Part shown: one piece after another, positions 16,968 to 26,570 of the stretch
Layout: each line of letters begins with the position of its first letter
Position numbering within the stretch: the stretch's first letter is position 1
Origin: CAUZIR01 sp034421295
GTDB lineage: Bacteria > Chloroflexota > Dehalococcoidia > Lucifugimonadales > UBA2962
Assembly: GCA_034421295.1 (NCBI GenBank)
Contig: DAOUKM010000012.1
Coordinates: 151,265 to 215,264 of the forward strand
DNA length: 64,000 bases
Direction: 5' to 3'
Made by a program: the position numbers and the translations under genes
The notes under the pieces: model-generated
Databases searched by the model: none
Seen by the model: the letters and a program-made list of their open reading frames with translations, nothing else
What the model was told of the DNA's origin: nothing

Positions 16968-17546
16968 CTAGCCGTCCCTGGACTGAAGGCGCTCTTCGAT
17001 CCGCGCCAGGATGTCGCGGATCTCCGCAAGAACGTGCGTTGATTCCTCCGGTGCCGCCTTCGAGGCGGTGGGCTCCCCGCCGGGATCGAGGATCTGCTGG
17101 CGCTGAAGGAGGATCGCGTTGCGCATCTCGACGGCGTCGATTACCCCGACAAGTTCCCCCTCGCTGCCACCCTGCGGACCCGACTGTCCGGCGGTTTCGA
17201 CCTTCAGGCCCCGCAGCCCGAAGAAGCGCATCAGCGGGTCGTCGTGCAGACGCACGTCGGTGATCCTGTTCAGCGGAATAGTCGCCTCCTTGCGGAAGAA
17301 CACCCCCTTGCGAATCTCCACCGCCTGGGTCGTAACGCGCGCCGACACGCGCCGCAAGAATTCCCGGCCGTACCAGCCGCTTACCGCCAGCCAGAAGGGT
17401 ATGAGCAGCACCCCGACCACGGAGATGGCGAGAAACAACGAGATGAGCCAGGCGCTGTAGCCGATCAGCCGGGGATCGAACTTCGCCTCGTATACGGTCT
17501 CTCCGGTAATGTGCGGGGTGACCTGGGATTCGGCTTGTGTACTCAT
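16968..17546 (-). CDS. PH-domain (bPH2-type) membrane protein
   Basis: The protein has 192 residues when started at MSTQAESQV; the open frame extends 25 residues further but without family support. Two adjacent hydrophobic segments around residues 30-60 (LIGYSAWLISLFLAISVVGV and following) form a membrane hairpin. A bacterial PH domain follows, with VTTQAVEIRKGVFFRKEATIPLNRITDVRL, the typical DUF304/YdbT-like pattern. The C-terminus ends in a possible coiled coil (HVLAEIRDILARIEERLQSRDG minus its last residues). Function is unknown; such proteins are membrane-associated. It precedes osmC's tail end but has no clear operon partner. Confidence 0.75.
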   Translation of the reverse strand: MSTQAESQVTPHITGETVYEAKFDPRLIGYSAWLISLFLAISVVGVLLIPFWLAVSGWYGREFLRRVSARVTTQAVEIRKGVFFRKEATIPLNRITDVRLHDDPLMRFFGLRGLKVETAGQSGPQGGSEGELVGVIDAVEMRNAILLQRQQILDPGGEPTASKAAPEESTHVLAEIRDILARIEERLQSRDG

Positions 17547-17644
17547 GTAAGGAGATCCTATTTCCAACCCATCGGCAGCCCCGGCGGCATATGGCCGCTG
17601 AAGGACGACCTCAGGGTGCACCTGTGCCGTACCGACACTCCCTG

Positions 17645-18091
17645 CTACTGCTCCAGGGATGCCTCCACGCTAAGGTCCACATTACCCTTCATCGCGCCGG
17701 AGATCGGGCATCCGTCCTTGGCCCCCTCGGCCGCCTTGGCAAAGGTGGACTGGTCTATGCCGGGAACCTTGCCGTTGACCGTGAGCGCGCTCGACTTAAC
17801 GAAAAAGCCGCCGCCCTCTTTCGGCGCAAAGGTGACCTCAGCGCTCACGGAAAGACGCTCAGGCGGCGTCCCTGCGCCTCCGAGGCCCGCAGATAGCGCC
17901 ATGCAGAAGCAGCTCGCATGTGCGGCCGCGACCAGCTCCTCCGGGCTCGTCTTACCGCCGGGCTGGTCTGAACGGGCCGCCCAGCTCACGGGAAGACCCG
18001 TAAACGCCCCGCTGCTGGCCGCGCTAACCTCTCCACTTCCAGCCATCAGGTCGCCGTTCCAGACCGCCTCCGCTCTCCTAACTACAGACAT
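17645..18091 (-). CDS. osmC: OsmC-type peroxiredoxin
   Basis: This 148-residue protein has the two OsmC cysteines, C61 in AAHASCFCMALS and C128 in AKDGCPIS, at the expected separation. It also has the N-terminal WNGDLMAGSGEVSAASSG strand region. OsmC/Ohr proteins reduce organic hydroperoxides using these cysteines as a homodimer in the cytoplasm. The internal HASCFCMALSAGL and overall layout favour OsmC over Ohr. An AAGGAGGAG ribosome site precedes the ATG. It is divergent from lepA, which suggests its own promoter. Confidence 0.88.
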   Translation of the reverse strand: MSVVRRAEAVWNGDLMAGSGEVSAASSGAFTGLPVSWAARSDQPGGKTSPEELVAAAHASCFCMALSAGLGGAGTPPERLSVSAEVTFAPKEGGGFFVKSSALTVNGKVPGIDQSTFAKAAEGAKDGCPISGAMKGNVDLSVEASLEQ

Positions 18092-18252
18092 GTGCTCCTC
18101 CTTGTGCAGGTCGTCTCTAATTTCAGGGCCGACCGGGCACCTCGTCCCGTGGCGGCGAGGCGCATCCTACCACAAGTACCCGACACCCAATACATCAACG
18201 TAAGCCCCATGCCCAAGGGGTGGAAGGCGGATACCGCCGGACGCTTCGCTGG

Positions 18253-18258
18253 TATACT
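18253..18258 (+). promoter_or_regulatory. -10 box of lepA
   Basis: TATACT is followed by caaaaggc and the lepA ATG. Transcription would start one or two bases before the codon, giving an essentially leaderless message. Confidence 0.5.
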
Positions 18259-18266
18259 CAAAAGGC

Positions 18267-20105
18267 ATGGACGCCTCGGCAATCCGCAACTTCTGCATCA
18301 TCGCCCACATCGATCACGGCAAGTCGACCCTGGCCGACCGGCTGCTGGCCGAAACGGGTGCGGTCGACCCGCGAGAACTCGTCGAGCAGCACCTGGACAC
18401 GATGGACCTGGAGAGGGAACGTGGCATTACGATCAAGGCCCAGGCCGTCCGCCTCTCCTACAGATCGGACTCCGGGCGGACCTTCCAGCTCAACCTGATC
18501 GACACTCCCGGCCACGTCGACTTCACCTACGAGGTCTCGCGCTCTCTGGCAGCCTGCGAGGGCGCGCTGCTGGTCGTGGACGCCAGCCAGGGGATACAGG
18601 CGCAGACCCTGGCCAACGTATACCTGGCGCTCGACAGGGACCTGTCGATCATCCCCGTCATCAACAAGACGGACCTGGCGGCGGCGGAGCCCGAGAGGGT
18701 GGCAAACGAGGTGTGCGACACCTTCGGCTTTGACACCGACGAGGTGATCTACGCCTCCGGCAAGACCGGGGAGGGCGTGCGGGGCCTGCTCGAAGCCATC
18801 GTCGACAGGGTGCCTCCTCCGTCCGGTGAGGCCTCAGCCCCCCTGAAGGCCCTGATCTTCGACTCAAAGTACGACCCCTACAAGGGCGTGATGGCTTACG
18901 TCAGGGTCTTTGAGGGATCCGTCCGGTCCGGCGAGAGGATAAGGGTCATGGGTAAGTCCACCACGGGCGAATCCCTGGAGATCGGCGTCTTTTCTCCCCA
19001 GGAGACACCTGTCGGCGACCTCCGGACCGGAGAGGTCGGCTACATAGCCACCGGTTTCAAGCGCGTCGGCGATGCGCCGGTGGGCGACACCGTCACCGTC
19101 GCCGCCAGCGGCGCCTCAGAGCCATGGGAGACGTACCGGCCCATGAAACCAATGGTCTTCGCCGGGCTGTACCCCGCCGACGGCGAGGAGTATTCGGACC
19201 TTCGCGATGCCCTTGAGCGGCTGGTGCTCAACGACGCCGCGCTGGCCTACGAACCGGAGCAGTCGGTCGCGCTGGGACCGGGCTTTCGCTGTGGATTCCT
19301 GGGCCTTTTGCACATGGACATAGTTCAGGAGCGACTGGAGCGCGAGTACCGGCTGTCGCTGCTCGCCACCGCGCCGAGCGTCGCCTACCGCGTCGCCCTA
19401 ACGGACGGCACGATCCTGGAGGTGGACAACCCGGCCGACATGCCCGCGCCCCAGACCATCGACGAGGTGAGGGAGCCTTGGCTGGACCTTACCATCCTGG
19501 TCCCGGACGGCTACATCGGTCCGGTGATGGAACTGGTGACCGGGAGGCGCGGAACGATGCGGCGAATGGAGTACGTACAGGGCGGCGACTCCGGCGGCGG
19601 CGGGCTGGCGGTCGCGCAGGGCCAGAGGGTGATGCTCGAGTACTCGGTGCCACTGTCCGAGGTGCTGGTGGATTTCGCGGACCAGCTCAAGTCGCGGACG
19701 CAGGGGTATGCGTCGATGGACTACTCGCTAGCGGACTACAGGGCGGGCAAGCTGGTCAAGGTGGACATACTCGTAAGCGGCGAGCCGGTCGATGCGCTCT
19801 CTGTCATAGCGCACCGGGACACCGCCTACCAGCAGGGCCGAAACCTGGTGGCCCGACTCAAGGACCTGATACCCCGGCAGCTGTTCGAGGTGCCCATACA
19901 GGCCGCGATCGGCAACAAGATCCTTGCGCGCGAGACCGTAAAGGCGCTGCGCAAGAACGTGCTCGCCAAGTGTTACGGCGGCGACGTCACCCGAAAGCGC
20001 AAGCTGCTCGAAAAGCAGGCCGAGGGCAAAAGGCGCATGAAGAAGGTCGGGCGCGTCGAGATCCCCCAGGAGGCCTTCCTGAGCATACTCAAGGTGGACA
20101 GGTAA
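18267..20105 (+). CDS. lepA: elongation factor 4 (LepA)
   Basis: The 612-residue GTPase starts MDASAIRNFCIIAHIDHGKST, with the G1 motif AHIDHGKST, G2 around RERGITIKAQ, G3 DTPGH and G4 as INKTD. The domain order ends in the LepA-specific C-terminal domain with NVLAKCYGGDVTRKRKLLEKQ and a basic tail. It is the normal length for the family. LepA back-translocates stalled ribosomes and aids ribosome assembly. The gene is followed by the SRP RNA gene and then rsmA, all on one strand. Confidence 0.97.
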   Translation: MDASAIRNFCIIAHIDHGKSTLADRLLAETGAVDPRELVEQHLDTMDLERERGITIKAQAVRLSYRSDSGRTFQLNLIDTPGHVDFTYEVSRSLAACEGALLVVDASQGIQAQTLANVYLALDRDLSIIPVINKTDLAAAEPERVANEVCDTFGFDTDEVIYASGKTGEGVRGLLEAIVDRVPPPSGEASAPLKALIFDSKYDPYKGVMAYVRVFEGSVRSGERIRVMGKSTTGESLEIGVFSPQETPVGDLRTGEVGYIATGFKRVGDAPVGDTVTVAASGASEPWETYRPMKPMVFAGLYPADGEEYSDLRDALERLVLNDAALAYEPEQSVALGPGFRCGFLGLLHMDIVQERLEREYRLSLLATAPSVAYRVALTDGTILEVDNPADMPAPQTIDEVREPWLDLTILVPDGYIGPVMELVTGRRGTMRRMEYVQGGDSGGGGLAVAQGQRVMLEYSVPLSEVLVDFADQLKSRTQGYASMDYSLADYRAGKLVKVDILVSGEPVDALSVIAHRDTAYQQGRNLVARLKDLIPRQLFEVPIQAAIGNKILARETVKALRKNVLAKCYGGDVTRKRKLLEKQAEGKRRMKKVGRVEIPQEAFLSILKVDR

Positions 20106-20343
20106 CCGCCCGCCAGCAGGGCTCCACCCTCGGCGCCCTCCGCTGCGCAGGGCCTCTCCACCCCGGCCCCGGCCCGCGGATCGCCCTGGATGTTGCGCTC
20201 AGGTGACCGGTTGCCTACCATGGCCTTGGCCGTGCTAGGCGGGGAGCTAGCGGTGCCCTCTACTCGCAATCCGCTCCAGCGGGGCTGAATTCCCCTCGGA
20301 GGTCCCCCTCCCAAGGCCACTGTCCCCGGACGCCGGTGCTGAG

Positions 20344-20440
20344 AGCCGGGTCCCACGCGGCGAGAGCTTGTGAACCCCGTCAGGTCCGGAAGGAAGCAGC
20401 GGTAAGCAGGGCCTCTCGGGTGCCGTGGGTCCACCTGGCT
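20344..20440 (+). ncRNA. ffs: signal recognition particle RNA, small bacterial (4.5S) type
   Basis: The hallmark apical loop is present: CAGGTCCGGAAGGAAGCAGC followed by GGTAAGCAGGG, with the GGAA tetraloop and internal loop bound by Ffh. The flanks pair as a long irregular stem: GGGTCCCACG..GGC..GAGAG against CTCTCGGG..GCCGTGGGTCC. The length near 97 bases fits the short 4.5S form without an Alu domain. End points are estimated from where pairing ceases. It targets membrane and secreted proteins cotranslationally together with Ffh and FtsY. Confidence 0.92.
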
Positions 20441-20540
20441 TGAGCCGGCCCCGGTGGTCAAGTCTCGGGAGGAGATCGAACAAGGGGTGCACGGCCGCAG
20501 TACACATCTCCGAGAGATCGGCGATACTGCGCGGCAACCG

Positions 20541-21365
20541 ATGCGACCGCCGTCCAGTCCAAAGACGACCGTGCGTCCCAAACGCTCGCTCGGCCAGAAC
20601 TTCCTTAACCACCGCGGTTTAGCCCGCAGGATCGTAGCCGCCCTCGAGCTGTCGGCAACGGACACCGTGGTGGAGATAGGCCCCGGCCGGGGCGCCCTCA
20701 CGGGCCTGCTGGCCGAGGGGGCGAATCGCCTCATCGCGGTAGAGATGGACGATATGCTCGCCCACTCGATGGCCGAGCGATTCTCCGCCGAGGACGCTGT
20801 GACGATCGTCAACGACGATGCCCTCGCGGTCGACTTGTCGCAGATCACCGGGCCCGAACGACCCTACAAGATGGTCGGCAACCTTCCGTACAACGTCGCC
20901 TCGGCTATCGTCCGTCGCTTCCTGACCGCAGAGCACCGGCCATCGCTGATGGTGGTGATGGTGCAGCGCGAGGTCGCCGACTCGATGACCGCCGCGCCCG
21001 GCGAAATGACATACCTGTCGGTCGAGGTGCAGCTGCGCGCCTGTGTGCGCAGGCTGTTCAACGTTCCGCCCACGGCCTTCAGGCCCAGACCAAGGGTGCG
21101 CTCGGCGGTCGTCTCACTCATCCCCCGCACCGAGCCGGTTCTCGACATCGACTCGGAGGACAGGTTCCTGCGGGTGGTTAGGGCGGGGTTTGCCGCGCGC
21201 AGAAAGCAGCTTCGCAACTCCCTCAGGCAGGGCCTGAACCCGGCGACCGGTACCGTAGAGGGCCTTCTTCAGGCGGCCGACATAGACGGAGGCCGCCGGG
21301 CCCAGACCCTCTCGCTCGCCGAGTGGGGCTCCCTTTACACGGCCGCGCGGGAGGCCGGGCTGTGA
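20541..21365 (+). CDS. rsmA: 16S rRNA (adenine1518/1519-N6)-dimethyltransferase
   Basis: Starting at the ATG giving MRPPSSPKTTV, the protein has 274 residues; the upstream open frame runs into the SRP RNA and is not coding. Signatures are SLGQNFL near the N-terminus, SAM-binding VVEIGPGRGALT, and the catalytic NLPYN motif. RsmA (KsgA) dimethylates two adjacent adenines in the 16S rRNA 3' hairpin. Its stop overlaps the ispE GTG in GTGA, and ispE in turn overlaps the next gene, so the three form a tight operon. Confidence 0.95.
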   Translation: MRPPSSPKTTVRPKRSLGQNFLNHRGLARRIVAALELSATDTVVEIGPGRGALTGLLAEGANRLIAVEMDDMLAHSMAERFSAEDAVTIVNDDALAVDLSQITGPERPYKMVGNLPYNVASAIVRRFLTAEHRPSLMVVMVQREVADSMTAAPGEMTYLSVEVQLRACVRRLFNVPPTAFRPRPRVRSAVVSLIPRTEPVLDIDSEDRFLRVVRAGFAARRKQLRNSLRQGLNPATGTVEGLLQAADIDGGRRAQTLSLAEWGSLYTAAREAGL

Positions 21366-22243
21366 GTCAGGTTCGCCTCGCGGCGCCGGCCAAGATCAAC
21401 CTCACGCTCGAGGTGGTGGGAAGGCGGTCGGACGGCTACCACGATCTGGCATCTATCCTGGTCGCGGTGGACCTTGAGGACGAGGTCACGCTCGATGACG
21501 CGGAGGAGGTGTCCCTGGAGTGTGATGCCCCGGGCCTTTCCGGCCCGGACAACCTGGCGCTTCGCGCCGCCGAGAGGCTCAGGGCCGAGACCGAGCACCG
21601 CGGGGGCGCCACGATACGCCTTGCCAAGAGGATCCCGCAGGCCGCGGGTCTGGGCGGCGGCAGCAGCGATGCGGCGGCGGTGCTGATCGGCCTTAGCCGT
21701 CTGTGGAACTTGCGCATGTCGGCGAAGGACCTGACGCCGATTGCCGCCGAGCTGGGCTCCGACGTGCCCTTTTTCCTCTACGGCGGGACAGCGATGATCC
21801 AGGGCCGAGGCGAGATAGTCAGGCCGCTGCCTGCCGCCGACCTAAGGTACGCGCTCATAGCCACTCCCGAAATCCAGCTACAGAACAAGACGGCCACCAT
21901 GTTCGGCATGCTCTCCGGGGGCGGCCTGGACCGGGGCGCCCTCACCAGGAAGCTGGAGGCACGGATCAGGGGCGGGGGAGATGTGCCGGCACAGCTGCTC
22001 TACAACCGGTTCGACGCCGAGGCCAACCGGGCATACCCCGGCCTGGCACACTACCGGGAGACCCTCACCTCGATGGGCGCGACCGAGATCCACCTGTGCG
22101 GGGCGGGCCCGTCCCTGTTCACGCTCGTCTCGCGCCGGGAGGTCGGGACCACGCTCCAGCTTCTTCTAGCCCGCAAGTACGGCTGGCGCTCGCACCTGGT
22201 CTCGCCGACACCTCCGGTCGCATGGCCCGAAGGGGCCGAATGA
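21362..22243 (+). CDS. ispE: 4-diphosphocytidyl-2-C-methyl-D-erythritol kinase
   Basis: The GTG start overlaps the rsmA stop and gives the family N-terminus VSQVRLAAPAKINLTLEVVGRRSDGYH in 293 residues (shown here across its length only in part). The GHMP-kinase ATP loop is PQAAGLGGGSSDAAAV, and the C-terminal motif is CGAGPSLF. IspE phosphorylates the CDP-methylerythritol intermediate, so the organism uses the non-mevalonate isoprenoid route. The rsmA-ispE pairing is common in bacteria. Confidence 0.95.
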   Translation: MSQVRLAAPAKINLTLEVVGRRSDGYHDLASILVAVDLEDEVTLDDAEEVSLECDAPGLSGPDNLALRAAERLRAETEHRGGATIRLAKRIPQAAGLGGGSSDAAAVLIGLSRLWNLRMSAKDLTPIAAELGSDVPFFLYGGTAMIQGRGEIVRPLPAADLRYALIATPEIQLQNKTATMFGMLSGGGLDRGALTRKLEARIRGGGDVPAQLLYNRFDAEANRAYPGLAHYRETLTSMGATEIHLCGAGPSLFTLVSRREVGTTLQLLLARKYGWRSHLVSPTPPVAWPEGAE

Positions 22244-22656
22244 CCGACAGCGTGATCGCAGGGGCCCTGCTGGGCATGATGATGGCCTCCGTATTCGTGG
22301 CGGTGGGGGCGATCATATTGCTGCCCTACGTCGACCCCAGGTCGCCCCGGGTGCAGATGCTCGTCGAGAGGGGCGGCAACTCCCGGCGATTCGTCATGGT
22401 GGTCCTCGCCTTCTACCCTGCCTGGGCAGCCATCGGGGCGCTCGCGGGCCTGGTGCTCGTGGCCTTTGAGCGCGGCGCACCGGGAGGAGGACTCGGGAGC
22501 CCGAACCTCGCCTTTACCGCGGCCCTGCTGGGCTTCACAGTGCTCAGCGCGGCCCCGGCGGCTATGGTCCTTAGGCGCTCTGTGCCCGCGGTCGTGACAA
22601 TGGGGCTGGCGTTCGCCGGCCTGTTCGGCTGGGCCCTGCCCTACTTCGCCGGATAA
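22240..22656 (+). CDS. small integral membrane protein, unknown function
   Basis: The ATG overlaps the ispE stop in ATGA, and the frame gives 138 residues. Four hydrophobic segments are visible: GALLGMMMASVFVAVGAIIL, FVMVVLAFYPAWAAIGALAG, FTAALLGFTVLSAAPAAMVL and VVTMGLAFAGLFGWALPYFAG (the last counted as about 20 residues). A conserved-looking basic loop PRSPRVQMLVERGGNSRR follows the first. I recognise no family. Coupling to ispE is the main evidence that it is real. Confidence 0.7.
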   Translation: MTDSVIAGALLGMMMASVFVAVGAIILLPYVDPRSPRVQMLVERGGNSRRFVMVVLAFYPAWAAIGALAGLVLVAFERGAPGGGLGSPNLAFTAALLGFTVLSAAPAAMVLRRSVPAVVTMGLAFAGLFGWALPYFAG

Positions 22657-22735
22657 ACTAGTCCAGACCGATGCACACAAGCCCCGCCAGAGCCGACCAG
22701 GGACTATCGAAACCGATCCCGGGACCCGCAACGGG

Positions 22736-25624
22736 GTGACCCAGCTGCCTACGGCCCTCGAGCCGGTCCTCCAACAGCAGTGGATCGCCCTCGACCTTGA
22801 AACGACCGGTCTGTCGCCCTCGTCGGACGCGATCATCGAGGTGGGGGCCGTCCGGTTCCGCGGAAGCGAGACGCTCGACACCCTTTCAACCTTCGTCAAT
22901 CCAGGACGGCAGCTGAGCGAATTCATAGTCGGCTACACGGGCATCAGGCAGGATGACGTCGACGCTGCACCCTCCCCGTCCGCTGCGCTCGACGAGCTCA
23001 GGTCCTTTGTCGGCGCAGACCCGATCGTAGGCCACAACATAAGGTTCGACCTGGGCTTTCTTGCGGCGGCGGGCCTCAACCTGACAAACCCGACCTGCGA
23101 CACGTGGGATCTCGCTTTCGTCCTGCGTCCCGGGGCCTCCTCATACGCACTGTCAAAGCTGGCAGTCGACCTCGGGGTCGGGCACGACCGGCCGCACCGT
23201 GCCCTGGACGACGCGGCGGCGACGGCCAAGGTCTTTGCAAGTCTCATAGCCGAGGCCGCCGAGCTTGAGATCGACGTGCTATCGGAGATCGACAGGGCGG
23301 CACGACGATCCGGCTCCAGGCTCGCCTACGCGATGGCGGGCCTGGCCGGGACCGCCGCAGCGGGCCTCGCGGAGGCCGCCGATAGCCCCACGCTCGGCTT
23401 CGACATTGCGGCGATTCGGCACCGCATCCAGTCGGCTCCGGCGCTGAGGACGGTCAGAGAGCCCGTACCCGTGGATACCGACGCGGTCACGGCCGCCCTG
23501 GAGGTGGGCGGGCCGCTGGACCGCTCGATGCAGGGATTCGAGCACCGGAAAGAGCAGGTGCAGATGGCGCGGGCGGTCGCAGAGACCATCAACGCCCACG
23601 CCGCCGGTGGCGAGGGCCGGCTCATAGTCGAGGCGGGCACCGGCGTGGGCAAATCGCTGGCCTACCTGCTGCCGGCGGCGCTATACGCGCTCAGCAACAA
23701 TGCCCGGGTGGTCGTTTCCACCAACACGATCAACCTGCAGGAGCAACTCCTCAGCAAGGACCTGCCGATCGTCACCGAGGCGCTCTCGGCCATGGCGGCG
23801 TCCGGCAATAGCGGCCTGGACGCCTCCAGGCTTCGGGCCACCCAGCTCAAGGGGCGATCAAACTACCTGTGCCTGGGCAGGCTCCTGAGCCTGCGGGCCA
23901 GTGAGTTCGTCTCCGAACCGGACGCGCGCATGCTCTCCAAGCTCCTGGTGTGGCTGCGCTCCACCGCGACCGGGGACCGCTCCGAGCTAAACCTCGGAAA
24001 CCGCGCGGCCGCCGAGCCCTGGAACCGCCTGTCGGCCCAGGGAGCGAGCGGTTGCAGCGGCGTTGCCGGGACCTGCTTCCTCAGATCAGCCCGCGAGCAA
24101 GCCTCCTCGGCTCACCTGGTCATCGTCAACCACGCACTTTTGATGGCCGACCTTGCGACCGACGGCTCGATCCTGCCCGAACATGACCTGCTGATCGTTG
24201 ACGAGGCGCATCACCTCGAGGAGTCGGCCACCAGGCAGCTGGGCTTTGAGATCGGCCAGGCCAACGCACAGGACCACGTGGCGGCCATCGCCGGGCAGGG
24301 CGGCCTGCTGGCGCGCGCCGCAGACATGGTCAGGGCCAAGCCGGTGTCAGACAGCCGGCGCCAGATGGTCGAGAAGATCGCCGGGGAGGTGTCGGCTATC
24401 AGCCCGCGGATCCGGGAATCGCTGGCCGGGCTGCTCGCCGAAGCGGGCAGCGTGGCCGAGTCTTCAGATGAAGGCCAGGGCGGAGGCGACAGGCCGAGGA
24501 GGGAGCTCAGGGTGACGCGGGCCACGCGGGCCCAGCCTGCATGGTCCGGCCTCGAGGCCTCCTGGGAGCGGACCGACATTCTCCTGGCCGAGCTCTCGGA
24601 CGCCCTCTCCCGCCTGGTCAACACAATGGAGGAGCTGGACGGGGCGGACCTGCCGGGATACATGGGCCTGATGGTGGACGCGGCGGACACTGCCCGGGAG
24701 AACGAGCACCTGCGCCTCCGGCTCTCCGAGTTCTTCCCGAAGCCGCAGAGCGACAGCGTCTACTGGGTCGCAAGGTCACCGCAGATGGGCAGGCGCCCAC
24801 CGCAAATCGGGCTGCACGCCGCCCCGCTGAGTGTCGGCGACAGGCTGGAGGAGATGGTCTATTCGCGCACCGGCGCCGTCGTCATGACCAGCGCCACACT
24901 CGCTGCGGACGGGAGCTTTGGCCACCTGGTGGACCGGACGGGTTTCGATCATGCTCGCCTGCTTCTGGTCGGGTCTCCGTTTGACTACCCTAACGCAGCC
25001 CTGGTCTGCCTGCCGGACGATCTGCCGGAGCCGTCGTCGTGGGCCTACCAGGGCGTGATGGAACAGGCCGTGGTCGACGCGGCGGTGGCCGCCGGCGGGC
25101 ACACCATGGTGCTGTTTACGTCCTACGCGTCGCTTCAGCAGGCCACCAAGGCCATCCGTCCGTCCCTGAGACCGCATGACATCTCCGTGCTGGCCCAGGG
25201 CGCGGACGGAACCCCGCACCGGATAGTCGCCGACTTTAAGGAAAACCCGCGCTCGGTCATCCTCGGCACCGCAAGCTTCTGGGAGGGTGTGGACCTGCCC
25301 GGCGATTCCCTGAAGGTCCTGATGGTAACGCGCCTGCCCTTTGCGGTGCCCACCGACCCCATCGTCGCCGCTCGCTCGGAGATGTTCGAGGACCCATTCC
25401 GCCAGTACTCCGTTCCGGAGGCCATCCTGAGGCTCCGGCAGGGTTTCGGCCGCCTGATACGGACGAGCTCTGACAGGGGCGTTGCGGTCATCCTGGATCG
25501 GCGGATCATCTCCAAGGGCTACGGCAAGACATTTGCCCGGTCTCTGCCCCCGGCGCATCTGTCACGCATGCCGCTCGCCGACGTGCCCCGGGCCATCAGA
25601 GCGTTTCTGGCCGCCGAGGGCTGA
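22736..25624 (+). CDS. dinG: DinG-family helicase with N-terminal DEDDh exonuclease domain
   Basis: This 962-residue protein starts at GTG. An N-terminal DnaQ-like exonuclease has D20/E22 in IALDLETTGL, and VGHNIRFD further on. A superfamily 2 helicase follows with Walker A EAGTGVGKS near residue 300 and DEAHH near 489. The C-terminal half includes LGTASFWEGVDLPG and the arginine-finger segment RLRQGFGRLIR. This exonuclease-helicase fusion is the form found in many Gram-positives. A few cysteines near residues 375-450 are compatible with, but do not prove, an iron-sulfur cluster. No SOS-box-like site was seen before it. Confidence 0.9.
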   Translation: MTQLPTALEPVLQQQWIALDLETTGLSPSSDAIIEVGAVRFRGSETLDTLSTFVNPGRQLSEFIVGYTGIRQDDVDAAPSPSAALDELRSFVGADPIVGHNIRFDLGFLAAAGLNLTNPTCDTWDLAFVLRPGASSYALSKLAVDLGVGHDRPHRALDDAAATAKVFASLIAEAAELEIDVLSEIDRAARRSGSRLAYAMAGLAGTAAAGLAEAADSPTLGFDIAAIRHRIQSAPALRTVREPVPVDTDAVTAALEVGGPLDRSMQGFEHRKEQVQMARAVAETINAHAAGGEGRLIVEAGTGVGKSLAYLLPAALYALSNNARVVVSTNTINLQEQLLSKDLPIVTEALSAMAASGNSGLDASRLRATQLKGRSNYLCLGRLLSLRASEFVSEPDARMLSKLLVWLRSTATGDRSELNLGNRAAAEPWNRLSAQGASGCSGVAGTCFLRSAREQASSAHLVIVNHALLMADLATDGSILPEHDLLIVDEAHHLEESATRQLGFEIGQANAQDHVAAIAGQGGLLARAADMVRAKPVSDSRRQMVEKIAGEVSAISPRIRESLAGLLAEAGSVAESSDEGQGGGDRPRRELRVTRATRAQPAWSGLEASWERTDILLAELSDALSRLVNTMEELDGADLPGYMGLMVDAADTARENEHLRLRLSEFFPKPQSDSVYWVARSPQMGRRPPQIGLHAAPLSVGDRLEEMVYSRTGAVVMTSATLAADGSFGHLVDRTGFDHARLLLVGSPFDYPNAALVCLPDDLPEPSSWAYQGVMEQAVVDAAVAAGGHTMVLFTSYASLQQATKAIRPSLRPHDISVLAQGADGTPHRIVADFKENPRSVILGTASFWEGVDLPGDSLKVLMVTRLPFAVPTDPIVAARSEMFEDPFRQYSVPEAILRLRQGFGRLIRTSSDRGVAVILDRRIISKGYGKTFARSLPPAHLSRMPLADVPRAIRAFLAAEG

Positions 25625-25636
25625 GCCGGCCGCCGG

Positions 25637-26551
25637 GTGATCATTCACCTTGAGGGTCCGCTGGACCTGGAGGCCACGCTCGAGAGCGGGCAGGCGTTTC
25701 GCTGGCGCAGGCAGGGCGAGTGGTTCGAAGGCGTGCTCGGCTCCTCCATCGTGTCGCTCAGGATGACCGACACACGGCTCGAATTCCTTAGCAGGCCGGA
25801 ACCCGAGCCGCAGGTGCGGCCGCTGCTGGCAGACTACCTTGCCCTGGACACGGAACTCGAGGAGATCTATCGATCGATAGGTACCGACGAGATGGTCGGT
25901 GCGTCCATAGGCCGCTATCGGGGGATGAGGGTGCTGCGGCAGGATCCCTGGGAATGTCTGGCCTCGTTCATATGCTCGTCGAATTCCAATCTGCCGCGCA
26001 TACAGTCCAACATCGAGGCCATATCCACGCTCTGCGGCGACCCCATCGAGGTCCGCGGATCTGCCAGGCACGCGTTCCCCTCTCCGGAGCAACTGGCCTC
26101 GGCCGGACCGGTCCGGCTCAGGGGGCTCAAGCTGGGGTACCGCTCCGAATACCTGCACGAGGCCGCCGTCGCCGTCGCCGAGGGGCGCGTCAGCCCCTGG
26201 GCGCTGAGGGAGACCGACTACGAGGAGGCTCTCGACCGGCTGCTCGACGTACCGGGCGTGGGGGACAAGGTGGCCAACTGCGTACTCCTGTTCTCGATGG
26301 ACAAGCCCGGCGCGTTCCCGGTCGACGTCTGGGTCCACAGGGCCCTGGAGGAGATCTACCCGGGGGAGATCCGCGCATTTCGGCGACGGCTCATGCGCCG
26401 GGCCGGCCCCGGGCGCCCCAGGCCGGGCAGGCGCAGGGATGGCGCGATCATCGCGCGGGACCGACTAAGGCAGTGGGCCCAGGAGCGATTCGGCAGCTAC
26501 GCGGGCTGGGCCAACCACTACCTGTTCCACGATCGCCGCAACAGGCATTGA
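25637..26551 (+). CDS. OGG1-type 8-oxoguanine DNA glycosylase
   Basis: This 304-residue protein has an N-terminal OGG-like domain beginning ESGQAFRWRR near residue 16. The HhH-GPD motif LLDVPGVGDKVANCVLLFSMDKPGAFPVDVW includes catalytic Lys211 and Asp230. Bifunctional OGG enzymes remove 8-oxoguanine opposite cytosine and nick the strand using that lysine. Residues 245-275 are a very arginine/glycine-rich stretch (RRLMRRAGPGRPRPGRRRDG) not expected in the family, possibly a local frameshifted patch or a basic DNA-binding insert. The GTG start lies 12 bases after dinG, so the genes are probably cotranscribed. Confidence 0.87.
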   Translation: MIIHLEGPLDLEATLESGQAFRWRRQGEWFEGVLGSSIVSLRMTDTRLEFLSRPEPEPQVRPLLADYLALDTELEEIYRSIGTDEMVGASIGRYRGMRVLRQDPWECLASFICSSNSNLPRIQSNIEAISTLCGDPIEVRGSARHAFPSPEQLASAGPVRLRGLKLGYRSEYLHEAAVAVAEGRVSPWALRETDYEEALDRLLDVPGVGDKVANCVLLFSMDKPGAFPVDVWVHRALEEIYPGEIRAFRRRLMRRAGPGRPRPGRRRDGAIIARDRLRQWAQERFGSYAGWANHYLFHDRRNRH

Positions 26552-26570
26552 GGGGCAGGTCCCTGCCGGG

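Noticed and set aside
20310..20345. GCCACTG-like cobalamin-riboswitch text upstream of the SRP RNA
   Set aside because: The B12-box context and helices are absent, and the neighbouring sequence is explained by the SRP RNA.
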